Shown here: one piece after another, positions 10,397-18,748 of the stretch | Position numbering within the stretch: position 1 is the stretch's first letter | How the letters are laid out: each line of letters begins with the position of its first letter | Position numbers and translations under genes: made by a program | Notes under the pieces: model-generated | The model's database searches: none | Told to the model about the DNA's origin: nothing | Seen by the model: the letters and a program-made list of their open reading frames with translations, nothing else | Assembly: GCF_030317115.1 (NCBI RefSeq) | Contig: NZ_JASZYF010000002.1 | Span: forward strand, 62,001 to 126,000 | DNA: 64,000 bases | Source of the DNA: Variovorax gracilis | GTDB lineage: Bacteria; Pseudomonadota; Gammaproteobacteria; Burkholderiales; Burkholderiaceae_C | Direction of reading: 5' to 3'

Positions 10397-11570
10397 TCTC
10401 AGCTGGTTGCTGCTTGGCCTTCCCATTGCCTTCGTCCTCGGCTGGCTCGCATCGCGCTTCGACCTCCGGCAACTGAAGATCGAGAACCGCCAGGCTCCCA
10501 AGGCCTACTTTCGCGGCCTGAACTTCCTCCTGAACGAGCAGCAGGATCAGGCCATCGACGCCTTTATCGAAGCGGTCCAGAACGACCCCGACACCCAGGA
10601 ACTGCACTTCGCGCTCGGCAACCTGTTTCGCCGCCGCGGCGAATACCAGCGCGCGGTACGCGTGCACGAACACCTCCTGGGGCGCGGCGACCTGAGCCGC
10701 GCAGACCGCGACCGCGCGCAGCATGCACTGGCGCAGGACTTCCTGCGTGCCGGCCTGCTCGATCGCGCGGAAGCCGCACTGCAAAAGCTCGAAGGCACTC
10801 GCTACGAGAACGAGGCGAGGCTGTCGCTGCTTGCCATCTATGAACGTTCGCGTGAATGGGCGCAGGCCGCGGCGGTGGCACAGAAGCTCGACGAGTCCGA
10901 GCAGGCCAGCTACAGCACACGACGGGCCCACCATCTTTGCGAACAGGCCACCGAACGCGTGGCCGCCGGCGATCTCGACGCAGCGGCAGTGTTGCTTCAG
11001 GAAGCCGTTGTGCTGGCGCCGCACGCGCCGCGGCCGGCCATCGAGACAGCCTCCCTGCAGTTGCGCAATGGCGATTCCGCCGCTGCCTTCGACACGCTCG
11101 AAGCGCTCAGCGAGAACGCACCGCTGGCGCTCCCGCTGTACGCGGCCATGCTGCAGCAGGCCGCTGTCGCTTCGCAGCGGTCCGGTGAAGCGCTGGCGCT
11201 GCTGCAGCGCAGGTACGTCGCATCACCATCGATCGACGTGCTCGAAGCGATCATCGCGTTGGGTGGCACGCCGGCCTTGCCCGACGAGGCGCAATCCACG
11301 GCAGACAGGGCGCCGGAACCGCGCGATGGCTATATCGCCCATCTCGCGCATCACCCCTCGCTGGTGGCTGCATCACGCTGGCTCAGCGGCGAGCGCTTCG
11401 AGCATGAACAATTCCATCCGCAGGTTCAACGCTCCCTCGACCAGGCCACGCGACCTCTCATGCGCTATCGCTGCGCAGCATGCGGCTTCGAGGCCCACCA
11501 GTATTTCTGGCATTGCCCGGGCTGCCAGGCCTGGGACAGCTACCCGCCTCGAAGGGTCGAAGAGCTCTGA
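10386..11570 (+). CDS. lapB: lipopolysaccharide assembly protein B
   Basis: A 394-residue LapB/YciM homologue. It has an N-terminal membrane anchor (about residues 3-20, LSWLLLGLPIAFVLGWLASR), a series of TPR repeats (starting near YFRGLNFLLNEQQDQAIDAFIEAV) and a C-terminal rubredoxin-like metal-binding knuckle with CxxC pairs (YRCAACGF and WHCPGC, about residues 357-380). In E. coli LapB bridges LpxC to the FtsH protease and regulates LPS synthesis; the same job is inferred. The anchor, TPR and rubredoxin order and full length match the family. Confidence 0.93.
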   Translation: MDFDLSWLLLGLPIAFVLGWLASRFDLRQLKIENRQAPKAYFRGLNFLLNEQQDQAIDAFIEAVQNDPDTQELHFALGNLFRRRGEYQRAVRVHEHLLGRGDLSRADRDRAQHALAQDFLRAGLLDRAEAALQKLEGTRYENEARLSLLAIYERSREWAQAAAVAQKLDESEQASYSTRRAHHLCEQATERVAAGDLDAAAVLLQEAVVLAPHAPRPAIETASLQLRNGDSAAAFDTLEALSENAPLALPLYAAMLQQAAVASQRSGEALALLQRRYVASPSIDVLEAIIALGGTPALPDEAQSTADRAPEPRDGYIAHLAHHPSLVAASRWLSGERFEHEQFHPQVQRSLDQATRPLMRYRCAACGFEAHQYFWHCPGCQAWDSYPPRRVEEL

Positions 11571-11593
11571 GCGCAGCAGGCAAGTTGATCGGC

Positions 11594-11623
11594 TTGTGCT
11601 GAAGCCGCGAATCACCCTATGAT
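11594..11623 (+). promoter_or_regulatory. sigma70-like promoter for the ComEA-like gene
   Basis: TTGTGC (11594-11599), an 18-base spacer and TATGAT (11618-11623) lie between lapB and the small downstream gene, leaving a leader of about 75 bases that contains a TGCATATGCA palindrome (11673-11682) and an AGGGAG ribosome-binding site. Inference from consensus only. Confidence 0.45.
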
Positions 11624-11703
11624 TTCCGCGCTGGCGCGCAGCGTGCGCCCGGCGGAACGCTTCGGCGTTTCTTGCATATGCACAACAATGTCAGGGAGTT
11701 TGA

Positions 11704-12000
11704 ATGCTTAAGAAGATCCTGGCCGTTTCGGCCATGCTGTTTGCTGCCGCCTCTTGGGCGGCCGTCGATGCCAACAAGGCGTCGGATGCTGAACTCGATT
11801 CGATCAAGGGCATCGGGCCCGCGCTCTCCAAGCGCATCGTCGAGGAGCGCAAGCAAGGTGAGTTCAAGGATTGGCCCGACTTCATGAGTCGCGTCAAGGG
11901 CGTGAAGGAAAAGGCAGCGAGCAGGCTGTCGGGCGAGGGCCTCACGGTCAACGGCCAGACCTTTAGCAATGCGCCGACAAAGGCCACCGCCAAGCCCTGA
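11704..12000 (+). CDS. ComEA-like helix-hairpin-helix protein, secreted
   Basis: A 98-residue protein with a Sec signal peptide (residues 1-19, cleaved after SWA) and a single helix-hairpin-helix unit: VDANKASDAELDSIKGIGP, then LSKRIVEERKQG. This is the short ComEA-type architecture, which binds double-stranded DNA in the periplasm during natural transformation in Gram-negatives. It lacks the long N-terminal anchor of Gram-positive ComEA. It stands alone with its own promoter-like sequence and a strong terminator. A role in DNA uptake is likely by family; no other competence genes are in the window. Confidence 0.85.
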   Translation: MLKKILAVSAMLFAAASWAAVDANKASDAELDSIKGIGPALSKRIVEERKQGEFKDWPDFMSRVKGVKEKAASRLSGEGLTVNGQTFSNAPTKATAKP

Positions 12001-12035
12001 ATCCATCTATAGCGCGGAGGCACCGCGCCGACTCG

Positions 12036-12061
12036 AAGGCCGCCCCATGGGCGGCCTTTTT
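12036..12061 (+). terminator. Rho-independent terminator after the ComEA-like gene
   Basis: A perfect 10-base stem, AAGGCCGCCC (12036-12045) with GGGCGGCCTT (12049-12058), a 3-base loop and a short T run. It sits 36 bases past the stop. Confidence 0.88.
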
Positions 12062-12179
12062 CGTTTCGGTCGCATCCGATTCAGTCTTGCGCCATGGCAG
12101 GGAAATGCCCAAGCGATGGCCCGATATTTGCACGTATGCTCCCCGTCGCCTTTTTACTTTCGCACGTTCTGGAGAGCCC

Positions 12180-13148
12180 ATGAATTACAAATTTGGTATT
12201 GCACTCGCTGGCCTCACCCTTGGCGCGGCGGCCTTCGCGCAGACCAAGTGGGACCTGCCCACCGCCTACCCTGCCACGAACTACCACACCGAGAACATCA
12301 CGCAGTTCGCGAAGGATGTCGACGCGGCGACGGCGGGCAAGCTGAAGGTCACGGTGCATGCCAACGCGTCTCTCTTCAAGGCGCCTGAGATCAAGCGCGC
12401 CGTGCAGAGCGGCCAGGCCCAGGCCGGCGAGATCCTGCTGGCCAACTTCGCCAACGAGAACCCGATCTACGCGCTCGACGGCGTGCCGTTCCTCGCAACC
12501 ACCTACCCCGAAGCCAAGAAGCTGTACGACGCGTCCAAGCCCGCGATGGAGAAGCTCCTCGCCGCGCAAGGCATCAAGGTGCTGTTCATGGTGCCGTGGG
12601 CGCCGCAAGGGATCTACTCGAAAAAGGAGATCGGCTCGGTGGCCGACCTGCGCGGCATCAAGTGGCGCGCCTACAGTCCGGCCACGGCCAAGATCGCGGA
12701 GCTGATCGGCGCGCAACCGGTGCAGATCCAGCAGGCCGAACTCAGCGCCGCGATGGCAACGGGTGTCATCGAAAGCTACATGAGCTCCGGCTCCACCGGC
12801 TACGACACCAAGACCTACGAAAGCATCAAGAACTTCTACGACACCCAGGCGTGGATCCCGAAGAACGCGGTGCTGGTGAACCTCAAGGCTTTCGACGCGC
12901 TCGACCCGGCCACCAAGGCGGCCGTGACCAAGGCCGCCGCCGACGCAGAGGCTCGGGGCTGGAAAGTCGCGCAAGAGAAGAATGACGAGTACAAGCGCCT
13001 GCTCACCGAACGCGGCATGAAGATTCACAAGCCTTCGCCCAAGCTCGACGCCGACATGCGCCAGGTCGGCGGCATCATGCAGGCCGACTGGCTGAAGGCC
13101 GCCGGCGCGGATGGCGCGGCGATCGTCGACACCTACAAGAAGAAATAG
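12180..13148 (+). CDS. dctP: TRAP transporter substrate-binding protein (DctP family)
   Basis: A 322-residue periplasmic binding protein that captures an organic acid for the DctQM permease. Signal peptide at residues 1-20 (MNYKFGIALAGLTLGAAAFA, cleaved before QTKWD). The mature part shows DctP-family features: NYHTENITQFAKDVDAATAGKLKVTVH, FMVPWAPQGIYSKKEI, and GIKWRAYSPATAKIAELIGAQPV, whose arginine is the usual carboxylate clamp. The upstream in-frame ATG at 12087 is rejected because the signal peptide begins at 12180 after a GGAGAG ribosome-binding site. The substrate cannot be read from sequence. Confidence 0.9.
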   Translation: MNYKFGIALAGLTLGAAAFAQTKWDLPTAYPATNYHTENITQFAKDVDAATAGKLKVTVHANASLFKAPEIKRAVQSGQAQAGEILLANFANENPIYALDGVPFLATTYPEAKKLYDASKPAMEKLLAAQGIKVLFMVPWAPQGIYSKKEIGSVADLRGIKWRAYSPATAKIAELIGAQPVQIQQAELSAAMATGVIESYMSSGSTGYDTKTYESIKNFYDTQAWIPKNAVLVNLKAFDALDPATKAAVTKAAADAEARGWKVAQEKNDEYKRLLTERGMKIHKPSPKLDADMRQVGGIMQADWLKAAGADGAAIVDTYKKK

Positions 13149-13151
13149 GCG

Positions 13152-13685
13152 ATGCGCCGCTTCCTCGACCGTCTCTACGACGGGGCGGGTGCGCTTGCCG
13201 CGTTCTGCGTGTTCCTGATCTTCGTGCTCATGATCGTCGCCGGCGTCGGCCGGCAGGTGAACTGGCACGTCAGCGGGCTCAACGACGTGGTGGCCTGGCT
13301 CTGCGCCGCCGCCGCGTTCTTCGCGATGGCCCATGCCTTCCGGCACGGCGACTTCGTCCGCGTGACGCTGCTGCTCGACGTCGTGTCTCCCAAGCTGAGG
13401 CGCGCGCTCGACGTCACCTGCCTGCTGATCGCCGCGGTCGCCGTGACCTACCTCGCCTACGCGGCCACCAGCTTCACCTGGGAGAGCTACGAGTTTGCGG
13501 AGATGGCGACCGGTCTCGTCGTGATCCCGATCTGGATTCCGCAATCGACCTTCGTGCTCGGCTGCTGGCTGCTGCTGATCGCGATGATCGACGAACTCGT
13601 CGGCGTCGTGCGCGGCGAGAAGCCGAGCTACCAGCGCGCAGTCGAGGAACGGCACGCCGCAGGCGATTTTTCCTCCGACGTCTAG
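13152..13685 (+). CDS. dctQ: TRAP transporter small permease (DctQ family)
   Basis: A 177-residue inner-membrane protein with four predicted helices, starting 3 bases after the dctP stop. It matches the small TRAP subunit by size, four-helix layout and position between the binding protein and the large permease. It couples the binding protein to DctM, driven by a sodium gradient in characterised systems. The C-terminal end is charged and cytoplasmic. Confidence 0.88.
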   Translation: MRRFLDRLYDGAGALAAFCVFLIFVLMIVAGVGRQVNWHVSGLNDVVAWLCAAAAFFAMAHAFRHGDFVRVTLLLDVVSPKLRRALDVTCLLIAAVAVTYLAYAATSFTWESYEFAEMATGLVVIPIWIPQSTFVLGCWLLLIAMIDELVGVVRGEKPSYQRAVEERHAAGDFSSDV

Positions 13686-13695
13686 AGGGCAAACA

Positions 13696-15009
13696 ATGCT
13701 CGAAACCCTTCTGATGGGCGCGCTGCTGCTTGCCATCATGCTGGTCCTGCTGGCCGGCGGTGTCTGGATCGCGATGACGCTGGCCATCGTCGGCTGGGTC
13801 GGCCAGGCCTTCTTCACCAACACGCTGCCGGCCAAGAACCTCTTCTCGTCCTTCTGGGAGTCGAACGCTTCCTGGGAACTGGCGGCGCTGCCGCTCTTCA
13901 TCTGGATGGGCGAGATCCTGTTTCGCACCAAGCTCAGCGAAGAGATGTTCGAGGGCCTGCGTCCGTGGCTCAACCGAGTGCCGGGGCGGCTGATGCACAC
14001 CACGATCCTTGGCTGCGGGGTGTTCGGCTCGGTGTCGGGCTCGTCCGCCGCGACGTGCGCGACCATCGCCAAGGTCGCGCTGCCCGAACTCGTGCGCCGC
14101 GGCTACAACGAGAAGCTCGCCATCGGCTCGCTCGCCACCGCAGGCACGCTGGGCATCCTGATTCCGCCATCGATCACGATGGTGGTCTACGCGGTGGCGG
14201 CCGATGCGTCGATCATCCGTATCTTCCTGGCCGGCTTCCTGCCGGGCCTGCTGCTCATGGTGCTGTTCTCGGGCTACATCGGGTGGTGGAGCCTGCGCCA
14301 TCCGGACCAGGTGCCCCCAGCCGATCCGCCCACAAGCTTCAGGGAAAAGATCCGCCTGTCGGGCAACCTCATTCCCTGTGCGCTGCTGATCATCTTCATC
14401 GTCTGGGTGCTGGTCGCGGGCTGGGCGACAGCCACGGAATGCGCCGCCTTCGGCGTCTTGGGCTCGCTGGCCATCGCGGCCTGGGGCAAGAGCCTCACGT
14501 GGCAGAACTTCAAGGACGGGATCATGGGCGCCACGCGCACCAGTTGCATGATCATGTTCATCCTGGCCGGCGCGGCCTTCCTGACCAAGACCATGGCCTT
14601 CACCGGCATCCCGCGCGAACTGGCCGAGTGGGTCGACAGCATGCACCTCTCACCCTACGCGCTGATCGGCGCGCTGGTCGTCGTGTATCTGGTGCTCGGC
14701 ACTGCGCTCGATGGCATCTCGATGATCGTGCTGACCAGCGCGGTGGTGCTGCCGATGATCCAGAAGGCCGGCTTCGACCTGGTGTGGTTCGGCATCTTCA
14801 TCGTGCTGCTGGTCGAGATCGCCGAGGTCACGCCGCCGGTCGGCTTCAATCTCTTCGTGCTGCAGAACATGACCGGCAAGGACAGCAACGTGATCGCCAA
14901 GGCGGCCATCCCCTTCTTCTTCTGCCTGGTGCTGTGCATCGTCTGCATCACGGTGTTCCCGAGCATCGTGACGATCCTGCCCGACGTCGTGATGGGCGCG
15001 GAGAAATAG
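13696..15009 (+). CDS. dctM: TRAP transporter large permease (DctM family)
   Basis: A 437-residue, roughly 12-helix inner-membrane protein carrying DctM signatures: PLFIWMGEILFRTKLSEEMF, GSVSGSSAATCATIAKVALPEL, LGILIPPSITMVVYAVAADASI and ITPPVGFNLFVLQ in the form EVTPPVGFNLFVLQ. It forms the translocation pathway of the TRAP system with DctQ. Third gene of the dctPQM operon, 10 bases after dctQ. Confidence 0.93.
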   Translation: MLETLLMGALLLAIMLVLLAGGVWIAMTLAIVGWVGQAFFTNTLPAKNLFSSFWESNASWELAALPLFIWMGEILFRTKLSEEMFEGLRPWLNRVPGRLMHTTILGCGVFGSVSGSSAATCATIAKVALPELVRRGYNEKLAIGSLATAGTLGILIPPSITMVVYAVAADASIIRIFLAGFLPGLLLMVLFSGYIGWWSLRHPDQVPPADPPTSFREKIRLSGNLIPCALLIIFIVWVLVAGWATATECAAFGVLGSLAIAAWGKSLTWQNFKDGIMGATRTSCMIMFILAGAAFLTKTMAFTGIPRELAEWVDSMHLSPYALIGALVVVYLVLGTALDGISMIVLTSAVVLPMIQKAGFDLVWFGIFIVLLVEIAEVTPPVGFNLFVLQNMTGKDSNVIAKAAIPFFFCLVLCIVCITVFPSIVTILPDVVMGAEK

Positions 15010-15037
15010 CCGCGCTCCGTCCAAAGATAATCGCTTG

Positions 15038-15415
15038 ATGCTGCTGAACATCGTCGTCATCTGCGTCTCCGCCTGCATCGGCGCCCTGCTGCGATGGGGG
15101 TTCGCGATGTGGCTCAATCCCGGCGGATTGCTGCCGTGGGGAACGCTTGCCGTGAACCTTATCGGCGGTTATCTCGTAGGCCTGGCGATCGCGGGGTTCA
15201 CGGCATTGCCCGACATCGATCCCGCATGGCGCCTCATCGTGGTCACCGGATTCCTGGGCTCGCTCACCACCTTCTCCAGCTTCTCTGCCGAGGTCGTCGG
15301 CATGATCGTGGGCGGGCGTCCCGGCCTCGCGCTCGGCACCGTCGCCCTGCATCTCGGCGGATCGCTGCTGCTGACGTGGCTGGGCTTCCGCACGGTGCAG
15401 CACTTCATCTCCTGA
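15038..15415 (+). CDS. crcB: fluoride ion channel CrcB/Fluc
   Basis: A 125-residue four-helix membrane protein of the CrcB/Fluc family, which forms dual-topology dimeric channels that export fluoride. The family signatures GALLRWGFAMWLN, LPWGTLAVNLIGGYLVGL and TGFLGSLTTFSSFSAE are all present, including the conserved Asn and the TFSSF phenylalanine track. A TTG three bases before the ATG at 15038 is an alternative start. Only 28 bases separate it from dctM, leaving no room for a fluoride riboswitch. Its link to dctPQM is probably only positional. Confidence 0.93.
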   Translation: MLLNIVVICVSACIGALLRWGFAMWLNPGGLLPWGTLAVNLIGGYLVGLAIAGFTALPDIDPAWRLIVVTGFLGSLTTFSSFSAEVVGMIVGGRPGLALGTVALHLGGSLLLTWLGFRTVQHFIS

Positions 15416-15436
15416 ACGAGTTCCGGGCAAGGGGCG

Positions 15437-15456
15437 ATCGATAGAATCGATTGCGA
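15437..15456 (+). promoter_or_regulatory. -10 box within a small palindrome directly before mrpA
   Basis: TAGAAT (15442-15447) lies inside the inverted repeat ATCGAT-AGA-ATCGAT (15437-15451). A start point 6-8 bases past the -10 would coincide with the mrpA ATG at 15456, so the message may be leaderless. I see no Shine-Dalgarno sequence within the usual distance. No convincing -35 box is visible. Confidence 0.35.
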
Positions 15457-18395
15457 TGCCCCTAGTCCTTCTCGTCGCTCTTCCCTTCATCGCCAGCGTG
15501 CTCGCGGCCCTGCTGCCGTCGAATGCGCGCAACCGGGAATCGACACTGGCAGGATTGGTCGCACTGGGCTGCGCGATCCAGGCCGCGTGGTTCTTTCCAC
15601 ATCTCGCCGACGGCAATGTGATCCGGCAGGACATCGAGTGGCTGCCTGCCTTCGGCCTCGATCTCTCGTTCCGCATGGACGGCTTCGCATGGCTGTTCTG
15701 CATGCTGGTGCTGGGCATCGGCGCGCTGGTGGTGCTGTATGCGCGCTACTACATGTCGGCGTCGGATCCTGTGCCGCGCTTCTTCTCGTTCCTGCTCGCA
15801 TTCATGGGCGCGATGATGGGCGTGGCGCTCTCGGGCAACCTGGTGCAGATGGTGTTGTTCTGGGAGCTCACCAGCCTGTTCTCCTTTCTTCTGATCGGCT
15901 ACTGGCACCACCGGCGCGACGCGCGGCGCGGCGCCAGCATGGCGCTCGCGGTCACCGGAGCGGGTGGCCTGTGCCTGCTGGCCGGCGTGCTGGTGCTGGG
16001 CCGCATCGTCGGCAGCTACGAACTCGACCTCGTGCTGGCCTCGGGCGACCTGATCCGGGCACATCGGCTCTACCCGCTCGCGCTGGTGCTGGTGTTGCTC
16101 GGCGCCTTCACCAAGAGCGCGCAGTTTCCGTTTCATTTCTGGCTCCCGCGCGCCATGGCAGCGCCCACACCGGTGTCCGCCTACCTGCATTCGGCCACGA
16201 TGGTGAAGCTCGGCGTGTTCCTGATGGCGCGTCTGTGGCCCGCACTCTCCGGCACCGAGCAGTGGTTCTGGATGGTGGGCAGCGCCGGCGCCATCACCTT
16301 GCTGCTCGGCGGCTACATCGCGATGTTCCAGCGCGACCTCAAGGCGTTGCTGGCTTACTCGACCATCTCGCACCTCGGGCTCATCACGCTGCTGCTCGGG
16401 CTCAACAGTCCGCTCGCGGCCGTCGCTGCGGTGTTCCACATCATGAATCACGCGACCTTCAAGGCATCGCTTTTCATGGCGGCGGGCATCATCGACCATG
16501 AAAGCGGCACGCGCGACATCCGCAAGCTCAGCGGGCTGCTCAAGCTGATGCCGATCACCGGCACGCTGGCCATCATCGCGAGCGCGTCGATGGCAGGCGT
16601 ACCGCTACTCAACGGCTTCCTGTCCAAGGAGATGTTCTTCGCGGAGACCGTCTTCATCCAGTCGACGCCCTGGGTCAACTGGACCTTGCCGATCATCGCG
16701 ACGATTGCGGGCGTTTTCAGCGTCGCCTACTCGGCGCGCTTCGTTTTCGACGTGTTCTACGGCCCCCCCTGCGGCCCCCCCGAGGTGCCGAAGCAGCCGC
16801 ACGAGCCACCGCACTGGATGCGTGTGCCGGTGGAGTTGCTGGTGTTGATCTGCCTGGTGGTCGGCGTTGCGCCGGCATGGTCGGTGGGCGCCTTCCTCGC
16901 CACGGCTGCGACGCCCGTGGTCGGCGGCACCCTGCCGGCGTACAGCCTGGCGCTGTGGCACGGCTTCAATCTGCCGCTGCTGATGAGTTTCGTTGCACTG
17001 GCGGGCGGCGCGCTGCTCTATGTGCTGCAGCGTCGCCGTCGCGCTCGCGGCGCGCTCGAATTCACTCCGCTCATGCATGGTCTCGACGGCCAGCGCGTGT
17101 TCGAGAACGTTCTCGCTCGGCTCAGCGAAGCCGGTCGCCGCAGCCGGCGACTGCTCGGCACACGGCGACTGCAGACGCAACTGCTGCTGCTCGTCGCGGT
17201 CGCGCTGGCGGGCGCGGGTGCATCGCTGTGGTTCACGCCGGCCGCACGCGGCTCGCGCGAGTTGCTCCCCTTCTCGCCGATGTTCGCGATGACCTGGCTC
17301 ATCGGCTGCGTCTGCGCCGTCAGCGCGGCATGGCAGGCCAAGTTCCACCGCCTCGCGTCGCTGATGCTGGCTTCAGCCGCCGGCCTGGTGTGCTGCATCA
17401 CCTACATCTGGTTCTCGGCGCCCGACCTCGCGCTCACGCAACTGGTGGTGGAGGCCGTGACCACGGTGCTGATCCTGCTCGGACTCCGCTGGTTGCCGAT
17501 GCGCACCGCCAAGCCGGAGCCGGTCCGATCGATGCGGCCCTGGGGCCGGCGCGGGCGCGACCTGATCGTCGCCATCGCTGCGGGCGCCGGCATGGCCGCG
17601 ATCGCGTGGACGGTGATGACGCGGCCCTTCCCGCAGAGCATCTCGCCCTTCTTTCTCGACAACGCCCTGTCGCTGGGCGGCGGGACCAACGTGGTCAACG
17701 TGATGCTGGTCGACTTCCGCGGCTTCGACACCTTCGGCGAGATCACCGTGCTCGGCGTCGTCGCGCTCACGGTATATGCGCTGCTGCGTCGCTTCCGCCC
17801 GGCGCCCGAATCGATGGCGCTGCCGCCGCAGCAACGCGTGCAGCCCGACGACGGCAGCAGCGACTTGCTCAATCCGCGCCGCGCCAAGGACACCGCCGTC
17901 GGCTATCTCATGGTGCCCGCCGTGCTGGTCCGGCTGCTGTTGCCGCTGTCGGTGCTCGTGTCGGTCTATTTCTTCATGCGCGGGCACAACCAGCCGGGTG
18001 GCGGATTCGTCGCGGGGCTCGTGATGTCGGTCGCGCTGGTGCTTCAGTTCATCGTCTCGGGCACCGAGTGGGTCGAAGAGCACCTGCGCATCTATCCGCG
18101 GCGCTGGATCGCGGTCGGGCTGATGCTCGCGCTGGCCACGGGCGGCGGCGCGGTGGTGCTGGGCTATCCCTTCCTCACCACCCACACGGCGCACCTGCAT
18201 CTGCCGGGGCTCGGCGAGATCCACGTTCCCAGCGCGCTGTTCTTCGACATGGGCGTGTTCGCGCTGGTCCTCGGCGCGACCATGCTGATCCTTACGTCGC
18301 TCGCCCACCAGTCGATCCGCAGCCATCGATGGGTCGACGAGCAGGCCGAAAAAGAAGCCGCGCGCATCGCGGCCGAAACGGAGGGCGCGGCCTGA
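15456..18395 (+). CDS. mrpA: Mrp/Pha-type cation/proton antiporter subunit A fused to B
   Basis: A 979-residue polytopic membrane protein. The N-terminal two thirds are a NuoL-like proton-translocating module (PRFFSFLLAFMGAMMGVALSG, LPRAMAAPTPVSAYLHSATM, SYIAMFQRDLKALLAYSTISHLG, the last shown here from GGYIAMFQRDLKALLAYS). The C-terminal part (about residues 780-979) is the MrpB domain (AVGYLMVPAVLVRLLLPLSVLVSVYFF, with RGHNQPGGGFVAGLVMS). Fusion of A and B is typical of the seven-subunit Pha/Mrp complexes of proteobacteria, which exchange Na+ or K+ for H+ for pH and salt homeostasis. Two C7 runs lie at 16763-16781. Confidence 0.94.
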   Translation: MPLVLLVALPFIASVLAALLPSNARNRESTLAGLVALGCAIQAAWFFPHLADGNVIRQDIEWLPAFGLDLSFRMDGFAWLFCMLVLGIGALVVLYARYYMSASDPVPRFFSFLLAFMGAMMGVALSGNLVQMVLFWELTSLFSFLLIGYWHHRRDARRGASMALAVTGAGGLCLLAGVLVLGRIVGSYELDLVLASGDLIRAHRLYPLALVLVLLGAFTKSAQFPFHFWLPRAMAAPTPVSAYLHSATMVKLGVFLMARLWPALSGTEQWFWMVGSAGAITLLLGGYIAMFQRDLKALLAYSTISHLGLITLLLGLNSPLAAVAAVFHIMNHATFKASLFMAAGIIDHESGTRDIRKLSGLLKLMPITGTLAIIASASMAGVPLLNGFLSKEMFFAETVFIQSTPWVNWTLPIIATIAGVFSVAYSARFVFDVFYGPPCGPPEVPKQPHEPPHWMRVPVELLVLICLVVGVAPAWSVGAFLATAATPVVGGTLPAYSLALWHGFNLPLLMSFVALAGGALLYVLQRRRRARGALEFTPLMHGLDGQRVFENVLARLSEAGRRSRRLLGTRRLQTQLLLLVAVALAGAGASLWFTPAARGSRELLPFSPMFAMTWLIGCVCAVSAAWQAKFHRLASLMLASAAGLVCCITYIWFSAPDLALTQLVVEAVTTVLILLGLRWLPMRTAKPEPVRSMRPWGRRGRDLIVAIAAGAGMAAIAWTVMTRPFPQSISPFFLDNALSLGGGTNVVNVMLVDFRGFDTFGEITVLGVVALTVYALLRRFRPAPESMALPPQQRVQPDDGSSDLLNPRRAKDTAVGYLMVPAVLVRLLLPLSVLVSVYFFMRGHNQPGGGFVAGLVMSVALVLQFIVSGTEWVEEHLRIYPRRWIAVGLMLALATGGGAVVLGYPFLTTHTAHLHLPGLGEIHVPSALFFDMGVFALVLGATMLILTSLAHQSIRSHRWVDEQAEKEAARIAAETEGAA

Positions 18396-18748
18396 TGGAA
18401 ATTGTCCTCGCCATCGCCATTGGCGTGCTCACCGGCTCGGGCGTGTTCCTGCTGCTGCGTCCGCGCACCTTCCAGGTGATCATGGGCCTCACGCTGATCT
18501 CGTACGCGGTCAACCTCTTCATCTTCAGCATGGGGCGTCTCAAGATCGACAGCGAGCCTGTACTGATCCCCGGCTTCACGGCCACGCTGGCCAACACGGC
18601 GGATCCGATGCCTCAGGCGCTGGTGCTCACGGCGATCGTGATCGGCTTCGCGATGACGGCCCTGTTTCTGGTCGTGCTGCTCGCCTCGCGCGGGCTGACT
18701 GGCACCGACCATGTGGATGGCGAGGAACGGCGGGAGCAACAGGAATGA
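18395..18748 (+). CDS. mrpC: Mrp antiporter subunit C
   Basis: A 117-residue NuoK-like protein with three transmembrane helices: MEIVLAIAIGVLTGSGVFLLL, VIMGLTLISYAVNLFIF and PQALVLTAIVIGFAMTALFL. The ATG overlaps the mrpA stop by one base. It forms part of the membrane core of the Mrp complex. The subunit identity is clear from size, the NuoK-like LTAIVI motif and the operon position. Confidence 0.92.
   Translation: MEIVLAIAIGVLTGSGVFLLLRPRTFQVIMGLTLISYAVNLFIFSMGRLKIDSEPVLIPGFTATLANTADPMPQALVLTAIVIGFAMTALFLVVLLASRGLTGTDHVDGEERREQQE

Noticed and set aside
15010..15037. Fluoride riboswitch before crcB
   Set aside because: Only 28 bases lie between dctM and crcB, too few for the aptamer.
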